Origin: SAR92 clade bacterium H455
Lineage (GTDB): Bacteria; Pseudomonadota; Gammaproteobacteria; Pseudomonadales; Porticoccaceae
Assembly: GCA_024802545.1 (NCBI GenBank)
Contig: CP103416.1
Coordinates: 2,728,001-2,792,000 of the forward strand
Length of the DNA: 64,000 bases
Reading direction: 5' to 3'
The notes under the pieces were generated by a model. The model was not told where the DNA came from. It saw nothing but the letters and a program-made list of their open reading frames with translations, and did no database searches. The position numbers and the translations under genes were made by a program. Positions 26,316 through 34,694 of this stretch are shown in pieces. Within the stretch, counting starts at the first letter, position 1, and each line of letters starts with the position of its first letter.

Positions 26316-29163
26316 TATAGCCCTTATCGCTACTGGCTTCTTGATTGTCAGTACCCTGGGGGCCTATTTGCTTGCAGTCCATGGTGGCGCGCGAAGCCAA
26401 AACCTGATTCTGGTGCTGGCGCTGTTTGCCGGCACTGGGGCGTTGCTGGCCACTGGCACCATCGAAATGGCTGGCCGCTACGGCTTTAGCGTGGTTCTAG
26501 CGCTGTTCGCCTTTACCATGGTGTTTCTCTTTTCACCGCTGATTTTTTACCCGATCCGCAGACTCAATAAAATTATTCGCTTCGCCTCTTTGGTGGACTT
26601 TCTGACCTTCCGTTTTCGCGGTCGAGCTATTGCGTTGATTGCCTGTAGCAGTCTGATCATTGTCACCATGCCACTGTTTCTCGCCCAATTGCTAGCAATG
26701 TCATCGGTTCATGACTTTCTCTTTGAGAGTGATAAATGGCTCTTTAGGCTGATTATTGTCTCGATTATTATCATCATCAACTGGAGCGCGATTCATCAAG
26801 GCATGGCGCGCAGTCTGCGCTGGGTGATGGCTGCAGCCGGCTTTTTACTGCTCGCGGCACTGGCAACCTCAGCCCTAGTCTCGGTCGAATCCATTTTTGG
26901 CGGAGTCAGCGAAATGAACCAATGGGTTGTCAGCAGCGGCCAGCGCTTAATAGTCCAGCGCATGGACTCCTCTTACAGCCTATTTGTTATTTTCCTCGCA
27001 GCCAGCTTCGCTCTGCCAGTGAACTTTAGCATTGTTATTTCCGAGCATATTTCCGACAACCAGGTTGGGGTAAGCTCTTGGGCCTACCCGCTGTTGATGC
27101 TACTGGGGAGCATCACCATCTTCCCACTGCTGTGGTCTGGTATTGCCATGCAATCCTCATCACCTCTACAAGACTATCTATTTGCCATCCCCGCGTTCAG
27201 CCAACACCCCATCGCAGCAGGACTTGGTGCCGCGAGTATTGTGCTGGTAGCCATCGCCCTGCTGTGCAATATGTCGACCATGCTGGCTAAAATGGTGCTC
27301 AACAGTTTCATCTTGCCCTCTAAAGCACTGCATAAGCAGCCCCACTTAAGTCGTTGGATTAATCTGCGCCTGCTGGGGATTTCAACCGGGCTTATTATTG
27401 CCGCCGCGCTACTCAGCCATGTTATCAAAGCTCGCAGTATCACCGACCTCTATCTAGTTGGATTTGCTGGGCTGGCGCAATTAACACCGGGCATGCTGGC
27501 TTCTATATACCTGCCAAAAATCAATCGCAATGGTGTGATTGCCGGATTGATTGGCGGAGTCTCTATATGGCTCGCAGCACTGGCCCTGCCAATGCTATTT
27601 GGCGATTGGAGCTGGCAGCTGCCAGGAACCGATAAGGTGCTAGTCTTTGGCATGGAAAACTGGCAGACCTGGGCCTTTGAAGCGCTGATGGTGAATATGT
27701 TTCTCTGCGCAATCTTCTCCATACTGAGTCCCATGGACAAGGAACAGCAATCCTTTGCCCGACTCTGCATGGTCGACAATATCTATATCCCCGCTCGAGT
27801 TCAGCTGAGCCACAATTCCGTTGAGCAGATGCGGGGCAGCCTGCGCAAATTGCTCGGCAGTGAAGCGGATGTGGAGATTGACCGAGCACTGCACAACCTG
27901 GATCTCGAACCCAGTGAAACCCGGCCTGCAGCACTGCGCAAACTCCGCGACAGTCTCTACTCCTCTCTGACCCTAAACTTTGGCGTGTTAGCAGCCTATA
28001 AAATGATGGAAGAGGCGCTACCCCTGGAGACACCGACTCGCCCCGAGCCGGACGATATTTATCTGATCGAATCTGTACTGGCCATTGAAGGGGATCGCCT
28101 CACCGGTATCGCCAGCGAATTGAATAAGCTGCGCATGCATCACCGGGAAATTCTCGACAATCTGCCAATTGGTATCATTGCCCTGGGACAGGGCGGCGAA
28201 ATTATCAAATGGAATAGTTCCATGGCCCGCTACACCGGCATAGACAGCGAGATGGTGGCAGGCAGTCTGATCAGCGATCTGCCCGAACCCTGGCAGTCGA
28301 CAATTAATACTTTTTTACTCGAAGGCGAAACCAGTAAGGACAGCCTAGAGCTCGAAGTGGCGGGTAAAACCCAATGGTTTGGCCTGCAAAAATCCACCGC
28401 CATAAGCCCTGATGACGATTTAATTCTACTGGTGGAAGACCAGACCAAGTCAGTGTTGTTAGTTCAAAACTACATCAACAATGAGCGCCTGGCCTCGGTG
28501 GGACGACTGGCGGCTGGGGTCGCCCATGAGATCGGCAACCCGGTCACTGGAATTGCCTGCATCGCACAGAACTTACAGCACGAGACTGAAGCTGCAGAAA
28601 TTGAAACCTCGGCTGAGCTCATTCTCTCGCAAACCGACCGCATCAGTGTGATCGTGCAGTCACTGATCAATTTCTCTCGCGGCGAGCAAACCTACCATGA
28701 TCAACTCCAGCCCGTTTCGGTAGTGGATGCTGCAGAAGAAGCCATCCAGATACTCAGCCTGACCAAAGAGCAGCAGAGAGAACAATTTCTCTGCCTAATC
28801 GATGCCGATATAGAAATTATCAGCGACCACCGCCAGCTGGTGCAGGTTTTTCTCAACCTGTTGGCCAATGCCCGGGACGCCACCACCGATGGTAGCCCGA
28901 TAGAAATCAGCTGCCAGACCGACGGATCGAAGCTGCGGATAATGATCAGCGATCAGGGTAGCGGTATTGCTGAGCCGATTAAGGATCAGCTATTCGAACC
29001 CTTTATAACCTCCAAAGAGCCTGGCGAGGGCACTGGCTTGGGACTTTGGATGGTGTTCAATCTAGTAAAAAATCTCCGCGGAGAAATCAACCTGTCGAGT
29101 CCGGCGAAAAATAGTGATCGCGGCACCACTGCAGAACTGCTCTTTGATCTCAATAAAAATTAA
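26305..29163 (+). CDS. cbrA: Sensor histidine kinase CbrA with SLC5-type transporter domain
   Basis: A 952-residue kinase with an N-terminal sodium/solute symporter-like domain of about 13 membrane helices (residues 1-480). A linker and a PAS domain (about 610-710, LDNLPIGIIALG) follow. The kinase core has H741 in AAGVAHEIGNP, N-box VFLNLLANARDA, and ATP loops ISDQGSGI and GEGTGLGL, all intact. In Pseudomonas CbrA senses carbon/nitrogen balance and histidine and phosphorylates CbrB. The kinase looks fully functional, in contrast to the altered CbrB next to it. Confidence 0.93.
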   Translation: MSLDIALIATGFLIVSTLGAYLLAVHGGARSQNLILVLALFAGTGALLATGTIEMAGRYGFSVVLALFAFTMVFLFSPLIFYPIRRLNKIIRFASLVDFLTFRFRGRAIALIACSSLIIVTMPLFLAQLLAMSSVHDFLFESDKWLFRLIIVSIIIIINWSAIHQGMARSLRWVMAAAGFLLLAALATSALVSVESIFGGVSEMNQWVVSSGQRLIVQRMDSSYSLFVIFLAASFALPVNFSIVISEHISDNQVGVSSWAYPLLMLLGSITIFPLLWSGIAMQSSSPLQDYLFAIPAFSQHPIAAGLGAASIVLVAIALLCNMSTMLAKMVLNSFILPSKALHKQPHLSRWINLRLLGISTGLIIAAALLSHVIKARSITDLYLVGFAGLAQLTPGMLASIYLPKINRNGVIAGLIGGVSIWLAALALPMLFGDWSWQLPGTDKVLVFGMENWQTWAFEALMVNMFLCAIFSILSPMDKEQQSFARLCMVDNIYIPARVQLSHNSVEQMRGSLRKLLGSEADVEIDRALHNLDLEPSETRPAALRKLRDSLYSSLTLNFGVLAAYKMMEEALPLETPTRPEPDDIYLIESVLAIEGDRLTGIASELNKLRMHHREILDNLPIGIIALGQGGEIIKWNSSMARYTGIDSEMVAGSLISDLPEPWQSTINTFLLEGETSKDSLELEVAGKTQWFGLQKSTAISPDDDLILLVEDQTKSVLLVQNYINNERLASVGRLAAGVAHEIGNPVTGIACIAQNLQHETEAAEIETSAELILSQTDRISVIVQSLINFSRGEQTYHDQLQPVSVVDAAEEAIQILSLTKEQQREQFLCLIDADIEIISDHRQLVQVFLNLLANARDATTDGSPIEISCQTDGSKLRIMISDQGSGIAEPIKDQLFEPFITSKEPGEGTGLGLWMVFNLVKNLRGEINLSSPAKNSDRGTTAELLFDLNKN

Positions 29164-29249
29164 ACCGGATTAAGAGCCATTAAGTTACTTGTGTCAGCAG
29201 TGCTTCAAGGTAACAATATGGCCTATTCCCGAGATCATACAAAACATCT

Positions 29250-30548
29250 ATGAGCAACGCGCCCCACAGAGATCAGATTCTGATTGTCGAAGACGAAGAG
29301 ATCATTCGCAAATCGCTGCGCAAGTTGCTCGAGCGCCATGACTATGACGTCAGTGACGCGGTGAGCATCAAAGCCGCCAGTGAAAATTTTGACTTCAATA
29401 ATTTCGCACTGATTATCAGCGACCTGCGGCTTCCCGGCCAGCTGGGAACTGATCTGATTAAGATCGTCGATCCAGTGCCCGTACTCATAATGACCAGTTA
29501 TGCCAGCCTGCGCTCGGCAGTCGACACCATGCGTCAAGGCGCTGTTGATTACATTTCCAAACCCTTTGATCACGAAGAGATGTTGCTGTCAGTGCGGCGT
29601 ATTCTCAGCGCATCGAAACACCGGGCTGTAGCCGCGAAAACATTAGGTGATATAGCGTTACTGGGGTCCAGTGAAGCCATTAAAAAAATCACCCGAGTGA
29701 TCCCCAAAGTCGCAGCCTCCGATCTGCCAATCCTAATTCAGGGTGAAACTGGCTGCGGTAAATCCGCTCTGGCACTGGCTATCCACAACGGCAAAAAGTC
29801 CACTCGGCAACGATTTATCAACATTAACTGCGCCGGCATCAAAGAGGCTGAGTTTTTCAGCCAGCTCGATGCCAGCAGTTCAAACACAACCCTTTTTCTG
29901 AATAATATCGCCGAATTGGCAGCCCCTCTGCAGGCGCTGTTATTGAGAGTAATGCAAACTAGTCAATGTCGCTTTATCTGCTCCTCGGATCAGGATTTAG
30001 AAAAACTCTGTCTAGCCAATCTATTTCGCAAAGATCTCTACTATGAGATTGATGTAGTCAGCATAGCCATGCCCACTCTGCGCCAACGGAGCACAGATAT
30101 CCCTGCGATTGCTCAGGCAAGTCTGGTGCACTTTGACGATGTCAGCTCGGGACTAACTGAAGAAGCCACTCAGGCTCTGGTGGACTATCAGTGGCCGGGC
30201 AACCTGCGGCAGTTAAAAAATACATTGCAACAGGCAGTGATTATGGCCACCCCAGGAGAACCCATTGATACTGAGCTTATCGGCCTTGGAGAAATAGCCC
30301 CCAGACCTACGCAAGGTATAAAACGTATTAGTGCAGGCTCAGTTGATCAGAGTCTCACCCAGGATTACGACGCCCCCGCAGGCCTATCGCTGGAAGATTA
30401 TTTCACCCGCTTCGTTCTCGAAAACCAAGAAAATATGAGCGAGACAGATCTCGCCAAGAAGCTCGGTATCAGCCGTAAGAGCCTTTGGGAGCGACGCAAT
30501 AAACTGGGTATCAGTCGTAAAAAGGGCGATGAGCTGCACAGCGACTAA
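29250..30548 (+). CDS. cbrB: Response regulator CbrB with degenerate AAA+ domain
   Basis: The 432-residue protein has an intact receiver domain (phospho-acceptor D58 in IISDLRLPG), an AAA+ domain (about 130-345) and a Fis-type helix-turn-helix (about 395-432, DLAKKLGISRKSLWERR). Walker A is intact (GETGCGKS, 165-172). The central domain is otherwise crippled. Only 16 residues separate NCAGI from TLFL where NtrC has 34, so the sigma54-contacting GAFTGA loop is deleted. The Walker B pair Asp-Glu is N218-N219, and the second arginine finger is E266. It should bind DNA on phosphorylation but not remodel sigma54 RNA polymerase. Identity as CbrB rests on the neighbours. Confidence 0.88.
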   Translation: MSNAPHRDQILIVEDEEIIRKSLRKLLERHDYDVSDAVSIKAASENFDFNNFALIISDLRLPGQLGTDLIKIVDPVPVLIMTSYASLRSAVDTMRQGAVDYISKPFDHEEMLLSVRRILSASKHRAVAAKTLGDIALLGSSEAIKKITRVIPKVAASDLPILIQGETGCGKSALALAIHNGKKSTRQRFININCAGIKEAEFFSQLDASSSNTTLFLNNIAELAAPLQALLLRVMQTSQCRFICSSDQDLEKLCLANLFRKDLYYEIDVVSIAMPTLRQRSTDIPAIAQASLVHFDDVSSGLTEEATQALVDYQWPGNLRQLKNTLQQAVIMATPGEPIDTELIGLGEIAPRPTQGIKRISAGSVDQSLTQDYDAPAGLSLEDYFTRFVLENQENMSETDLAKKLGISRKSLWERRNKLGISRKKGDELHSD

Positions 30549-30637
30549 CTGCCATCAAAGGTCGCTTTAGTCTCCCGTAGAGTTGGTTCCTCTGTTAAAC
30601 TCATAGTCCTAATAACAACCTAATCGGCAATCACTTA

Positions 30638-31999
30638 ATGCTGAAACGCATAAGTAAGTTCTTCCAGCGAGATAAATCATCAAAAAGTGCTTCTGGCCCG
30701 CAAATTTTTGGCGACGGTCAACACTGCCTTTCTGCGGATATGATTAACCGCGACGCGTATAAAGTCGTCGACGTTTTACAGAAGGCCGGGTTTGAAGCCT
30801 ATGTTGTAGGTGGCTGTGTCCGCGACCTTCTAATCGGCCTTAAACCGAAAGACTTTGATGTGGCGACCAGCGCCAAGCCCTACGAAGTTAAAGAATTGTT
30901 CCGCCGCTCGCGGATTATTGGCCGCCGCTTTCAAATCGTCCATGTCCAGTTCAGCCGCGAAATTATTGAAGTCACTACTTTTCGATCTAATAGTAGCCAG
31001 ACGACCAGCAAAAATCGTCGCCAGCAGACAGATTCGGGATTGCTCACCAGAGACAATGTCTTTGGCACTGTGGAAGAGGACGCGTCACGTCGGGATCTCA
31101 CCGTCAATGCACTCTATTACGATCCCAGCACCAATAGCATCCATGATTTCACCAATGGCATAGATGATGTTAATGCCAAAATTATTCGTATTATCGGCGA
31201 TCCGGAAACCCGCTTTCGCGAAGATCCGGTGCGCCTTTTGCGTGTTGCGCGCTTTGCTGCCAAGCTCGGTTTTGATATAGAACCTGCCACTGCAAATCCA
31301 ATGAAACACCGCGCCGCCGACCTGCAGCAGGTTTCATCACCGCGACTGTTCGATGAAACATTGAAACTGTTTATGAGTGGCCAGGGTTTAGACACCTTTA
31401 GAATATTGGTTGAACACGGGTTATTTGATTATATAGTTCCCCAGTTGGGCCCTATGCTCAATGACCGTCAGGGAATACCTATGAAGCTGGTATCTCAGGC
31501 CTTGGTCAATACGGATAAACGCATTCAGGCTTCCCAACGTGTTACTCCCGCCTTTGTTTATGCCGCCCTGTTATGGCCCGCAGTGCAAAGACTCGCCCGC
31601 AATTTCGAGAAGAATGGCAACTCGCCACCTTATGCCCTGAGCAAAGCCGCGGGAGAGGTGATTCTTAATCAGATTCCAGTCACCGCAATTCCCAAGCGCT
31701 TTAGTATTCCCATGCGCGAGATCTGGGACTTGCAGTTGCACCTGCGCCGTCGTGGCGGCAATCGTGCCCAGCGCCTGGTGGAGCACCCGCGTTTTCGAGC
31801 AGCCTATGATTTTGTTCTACTGCGCGAACAGGCCGGCGAAGACCTCGATGGTCTAGGCGCTTGGTGGACTACCTATCAGGAAGCTAACAATGAAAGCCGT
31901 CAGACTATGGCTGACGATGTTATGTCCACTGACCGCAGCCCGAAAAAACGTCGTCGTCGCCGCAACAGCCCCAAGCCTACAGCAGGCCCTGCGCAATAA
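30638..31999 (+). CDS. pcnB: Poly(A) polymerase I
   Basis: PcnB adds poly(A) tails that hasten RNA decay. The 453-residue protein has the nucleotidyltransferase signature GGCVRDLLIGLKPKDFDVATSA (about 58-79), the ARRDLTVNALYYDP-like segment SRRDLTVNALYYDP, RVARFAAKLGF and a basic C-terminus ending KKRRRRRN. It starts at ATG 30638. An AATAACAA motif at 30611-30618, of the kind bound by Hfq/Crc, lies about 20 bases upstream. The stop overlaps the folK start (TAATG). Confidence 0.95.
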   Translation: MLKRISKFFQRDKSSKSASGPQIFGDGQHCLSADMINRDAYKVVDVLQKAGFEAYVVGGCVRDLLIGLKPKDFDVATSAKPYEVKELFRRSRIIGRRFQIVHVQFSREIIEVTTFRSNSSQTTSKNRRQQTDSGLLTRDNVFGTVEEDASRRDLTVNALYYDPSTNSIHDFTNGIDDVNAKIIRIIGDPETRFREDPVRLLRVARFAAKLGFDIEPATANPMKHRAADLQQVSSPRLFDETLKLFMSGQGLDTFRILVEHGLFDYIVPQLGPMLNDRQGIPMKLVSQALVNTDKRIQASQRVTPAFVYAALLWPAVQRLARNFEKNGNSPPYALSKAAGEVILNQIPVTAIPKRFSIPMREIWDLQLHLRRRGGNRAQRLVEHPRFRAAYDFVLLREQAGEDLDGLGAWWTTYQEANNESRQTMADDVMSTDRSPKKRRRRRNSPKPTAGPAQ

Positions 32000-32487
32000 T
32001 GGCAACTGTCTATATTGCTCTGGGCAGCAACATGGACAGCCCTCACAGCCAGCTAGACAGCGCCCTTGCAGTACTGTCGCAACATCCCCGCATAGCGCTC
32101 GTAGCAACTTCAAATCGCTATCAAACACCCCCTATTGGCCCACAGCAGCCAGACTTTATCAATGCCGCGGCACAGCTCAGCACCGATCTCTCGCCACTGG
32201 ATCTGCTCGATGCCCTGCAGGCTATAGAACAACAGCAACACCGGGTGCGCAGCATTCACTGGGGTCCGCGGACTCTGGACCTGGATATTTTGCTCTATGA
32301 CAATTTTGTAATAGAGAGCGAGCGCCTAACAATTCCCCACCCACGTATGGCTGAGCGCGGATTTGTCCTGGTGCCTCTGGCGGACCTCGATGCTCAGTTA
32401 GCCCTACCCAGCGGAGAAACTGTCGCTCAACTATTGGCAAACTGCTCCCAGCAAGGTATTGTCAAAACAACATCTGGCGAAGAGTAA
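31999..32487 (+). CDS. folK: 6-hydroxymethyl-7,8-dihydropterin pyrophosphokinase
   Basis: FolK transfers pyrophosphate from ATP to hydroxymethyl-dihydropterin in folate synthesis. The 162 residues include YIALGSNM at the start and the signature block WGPRTLDLDILLYDN (about residues 86-101) followed by IPHPRMAERGFVLVPL. Translation is coupled to pcnB by a one-base overlap. The neighbour order pcnB-folK-panB is shared with Pseudomonas. Confidence 0.96.
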   Translation: MATVYIALGSNMDSPHSQLDSALAVLSQHPRIALVATSNRYQTPPIGPQQPDFINAAAQLSTDLSPLDLLDALQAIEQQQHRVRSIHWGPRTLDLDILLYDNFVIESERLTIPHPRMAERGFVLVPLADLDAQLALPSGETVAQLLANCSQQGIVKTTSGEE

Positions 32488-32537
32488 ACAGCCAACAAAT
32501 TCGTTCATAGCCTGTGCGCTGACTTTTGGAGAGCAAT

Positions 32538-33224
32538 GTGGAACAAACAATTCTCAGCGAATTTAATCTCGATCTGGCTACAGCCACAATCCCACAATAC
32601 ATTGCTATAGAAGGCCCAATCGGCATAGGCAAAACGACGCTGGCCAAGCGCCTGGCGCACTCGTTCAACTATGAAATACTGCTTGAAGATGCCGAAGAGA
32701 ACCCCTTTCTCGAGCGCTTCTACCAAGATCGCCGCAGCAACGCCCTGCCCACCCAGCTGTTTTTCCTGTTTCAGCGCATGCGCAAACTCCAGGAGATGCG
32801 TCAGGGAGATATTTTTCAGCAGGTGCGCATTGCCGATTTCCTAATTGAGAAGGATCCACTGTTTGCCAAGATAACCTTGGATGACGACGAATACCGTCTC
32901 TATCAAACGGTCTACGACAACATTATCACCGACCTGCCAAAGCCGGACTTAGTTGTCTATCTTCAGGCACCCACCGAGACACTCTACGATCGCGTAAAGC
33001 TGCGCGGCGCACCCAGCGAGCGGGCTATAGAGCTCAGCTATCTGCAGCAACTGAATGACGCCTACACGCAGTTTTTCTATTACTACGACGACACGCCGCT
33101 GCTCATCGTCAATACCGAAGCCATAAACCTGGCAAAAAGTGAGCGCGACTACCAAAACCTTGTTGAGTACATGCTGCAAGTTAGTTCTGGACGGCATTAC
33201 TACAACCCTCACCCGCTGCAGTAA
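32538..33224 (+). CDS. Deoxynucleoside kinase family protein
   Basis: A 228-residue P-loop kinase of the deoxyadenosine/deoxyguanosine kinase group, salvaging deoxynucleosides. It shows P-loop GPIGIGKTT near residue 24, the ENPFLERFY lid-side segment, the QRMRKLQE helix, and RGAPSERAIELSYLQQLNDAY. The exact substrate cannot be told. The start chosen is GTG 32538, four bases after GGAGAG; an upstream TTG at 32526 is in frame but overlaps that site. It lies between folK and panB. Confidence 0.87.
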   Translation: MEQTILSEFNLDLATATIPQYIAIEGPIGIGKTTLAKRLAHSFNYEILLEDAEENPFLERFYQDRRSNALPTQLFFLFQRMRKLQEMRQGDIFQQVRIADFLIEKDPLFAKITLDDDEYRLYQTVYDNIITDLPKPDLVVYLQAPTETLYDRVKLRGAPSERAIELSYLQQLNDAYTQFFYYYDDTPLLIVNTEAINLAKSERDYQNLVEYMLQVSSGRHYYNPHPLQ

Positions 33225-33298
33225 AACCGCTATAATCTCGCCATCTTGACGCTATTAAAGCGCTATTGAGACGCAAAAAGGACTCTGACTAAAAGACT

Positions 33299-34090
33299 AT
33301 GAAGACAACAACCATCAGTAATCTTGCTGCAATGAAAGACGCGGGGGAAAAGTTCGCTGTTATCACCGCCTATGATTTCACCTTCTCAAAGCTGATTGAG
33401 AATGCCGGCATTGAAGTGGTCCTAGTGGGCGACTCTCTCGGCAATGTGATCCAGGGCTGTGACAGCACCTTGCCTGTGACCATTGACGATATGGCCTATC
33501 ACACGGAAGCGGTTAAGCGCGGTAACAACCGTGCCCTGCTGATAACTGATATGCCGTTTATGTCCTATGCTACAGAGATGCAGGCACTGGATAATGCCGC
33601 CATTCTTATGCAGGCCGGCGCGCAGATGGTCAAACTAGAAGGTGGCGCCTGGCTCGCGGATACAGTATATCTGCTCAGCCAGCGGGGCATTCCCGTTTGC
33701 GGCCATGTGGGTCTGACGCCGCAATCGGTTCATAAGCTCGGCGGCTACAAAGTGCAGGGTAAAGAAGATCAGGCTGCAGAGCTTATGATTGCCGATGCTT
33801 TGGCACTGGAAGATGCCGGCGCAGAATTAATCGTTGTGGAATGCGTGCCCTCGGCGCTGGGCAAGCAACTCTCTGACGCCCTCACCATTCCAGTTATCGG
33901 CATTGGCGCCGGGCCGGACACAGACGCTCAGGTATTAGTGCTCCACGATATGCTCGGCATCTCTCAGCGCCTGCCGCGCTTCTCAAAGAACTTTCTTGAG
34001 GATGAAGCCAGTATTCAAGAGGCAATCACTGCCTATGGCAATGCTGTTCGTGCTGGGACTTTTCCCGCACCAGAGCACTGCTTTAAATAG
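33299..34090 (+). CDS. panB: 3-methyl-2-oxobutanoate hydroxymethyltransferase
   Basis: PanB makes ketopantoate, the first step of pantothenate synthesis, using methylene-tetrahydrofolate. The 263-residue protein has ITAYDFTFSKLIENAGIEVVLVGDSLG, VKLEGG, GHVGLTPQSV and the catalytic-site block IVVECVPSALGKQLS with the general base Glu. Length matches E. coli (264). In Pseudomonas panC follows; here a glutathione peroxidase gene follows instead, so panC must be elsewhere or replaced. Confidence 0.96.
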   Translation: MKTTTISNLAAMKDAGEKFAVITAYDFTFSKLIENAGIEVVLVGDSLGNVIQGCDSTLPVTIDDMAYHTEAVKRGNNRALLITDMPFMSYATEMQALDNAAILMQAGAQMVKLEGGAWLADTVYLLSQRGIPVCGHVGLTPQSVHKLGGYKVQGKEDQAAELMIADALALEDAGAELIVVECVPSALGKQLSDALTIPVIGIGAGPDTDAQVLVLHDMLGISQRLPRFSKNFLEDEASIQEAITAYGNAVRAGTFPAPEHCFK

Positions 34091-34156
34091 ACTGCTGGCT
34101 AGTAAAGAGTAAAGCAGAAGAAAACAATAAAAATAAAACCGCGAGAACACAACGCC

Positions 34157-34639
34157 ATGAACAACCAATCGATTTATGACTTTACCGTAGCCGACAGCAG
34201 CGGCAACCCTGTATCACTGGAAGACTACCGCGGCAAAGTGCTGCTGATCGTCAATACCGCCAGCAAGTGCGGCTTTACGCCTCAGTACACTCAGTTGCAG
34301 GAACTCTACGATCAATACAGTGCACGAGACTTCGTCGTACTGGCACTGCCCTGCAATCAGTTTGGTGGTCAAGAACCAGGCTCAAATGCCGAGGTTCAAG
34401 AATTCTGCCAGATGAATTTTGGACTTAGCTTTCCAGTGATGGGTAAGATCGACGTCAATGGTAGTGAGCAGCATGCCCTCTACACTCACCTGAAGAGTCA
34501 GGCTGGCGGACTATTCAACAGCAAGATTAAGTGGAACTTCACCAAGTTTTTAGTCGACCGCGAAGGTCAGGTGGTAGAACGCTATGCGCCGATCCGCAAG
34601 CCTAAAGACATAGCTGCGGATATTGAAAAACTGCTCTAA
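34157..34639 (+). CDS. Glutathione/thioredoxin peroxidase (Gpx family)
   Basis: A 160-residue peroxidase of the GPx family, cysteine type. The peroxidatic cysteine is in NTASKCGFTPQY (near residue 37), a Gln-containing segment ALPCNQFGGQEPG, and WNFTKFLVDREG with the active-site Trp/Asn. It reduces hydroperoxides with thiols, most likely thioredoxin in bacteria. It has no signal peptide. It stands alone after panB. Confidence 0.93.
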   Translation: MNNQSIYDFTVADSSGNPVSLEDYRGKVLLIVNTASKCGFTPQYTQLQELYDQYSARDFVVLALPCNQFGGQEPGSNAEVQEFCQMNFGLSFPVMGKIDVNGSEQHALYTHLKSQAGGLFNSKIKWNFTKFLVDREGQVVERYAPIRKPKDIAADIEKLL

Positions 34640-34650
34640 GAAAACTAACC

Positions 34651-34674
34651 CGTTGCCGTCATCTGACGGCAACG
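34651..34674. terminator. Hairpin between convergent gpx and AGCS genes
   Basis: A perfect 11-bp stem CGTTGCCGTCA / TGACGGCAACG with a two-base loop sits 11 bases past the peroxidase stop and 20 bases from the convergent transporter stop. No T-tract follows on either strand, so it is a likely bidirectional end-of-transcript hairpin rather than a textbook intrinsic terminator. Confidence 0.55.
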
Positions 34675-34694
34675 CTTGAATCAAAAAATCCGCT

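Noticed and set aside
27563..28033. 156-codon frame antisense inside cbrA
   Set aside because: It shadows a well-supported kinase gene; composition is that of a reversed coding strand.
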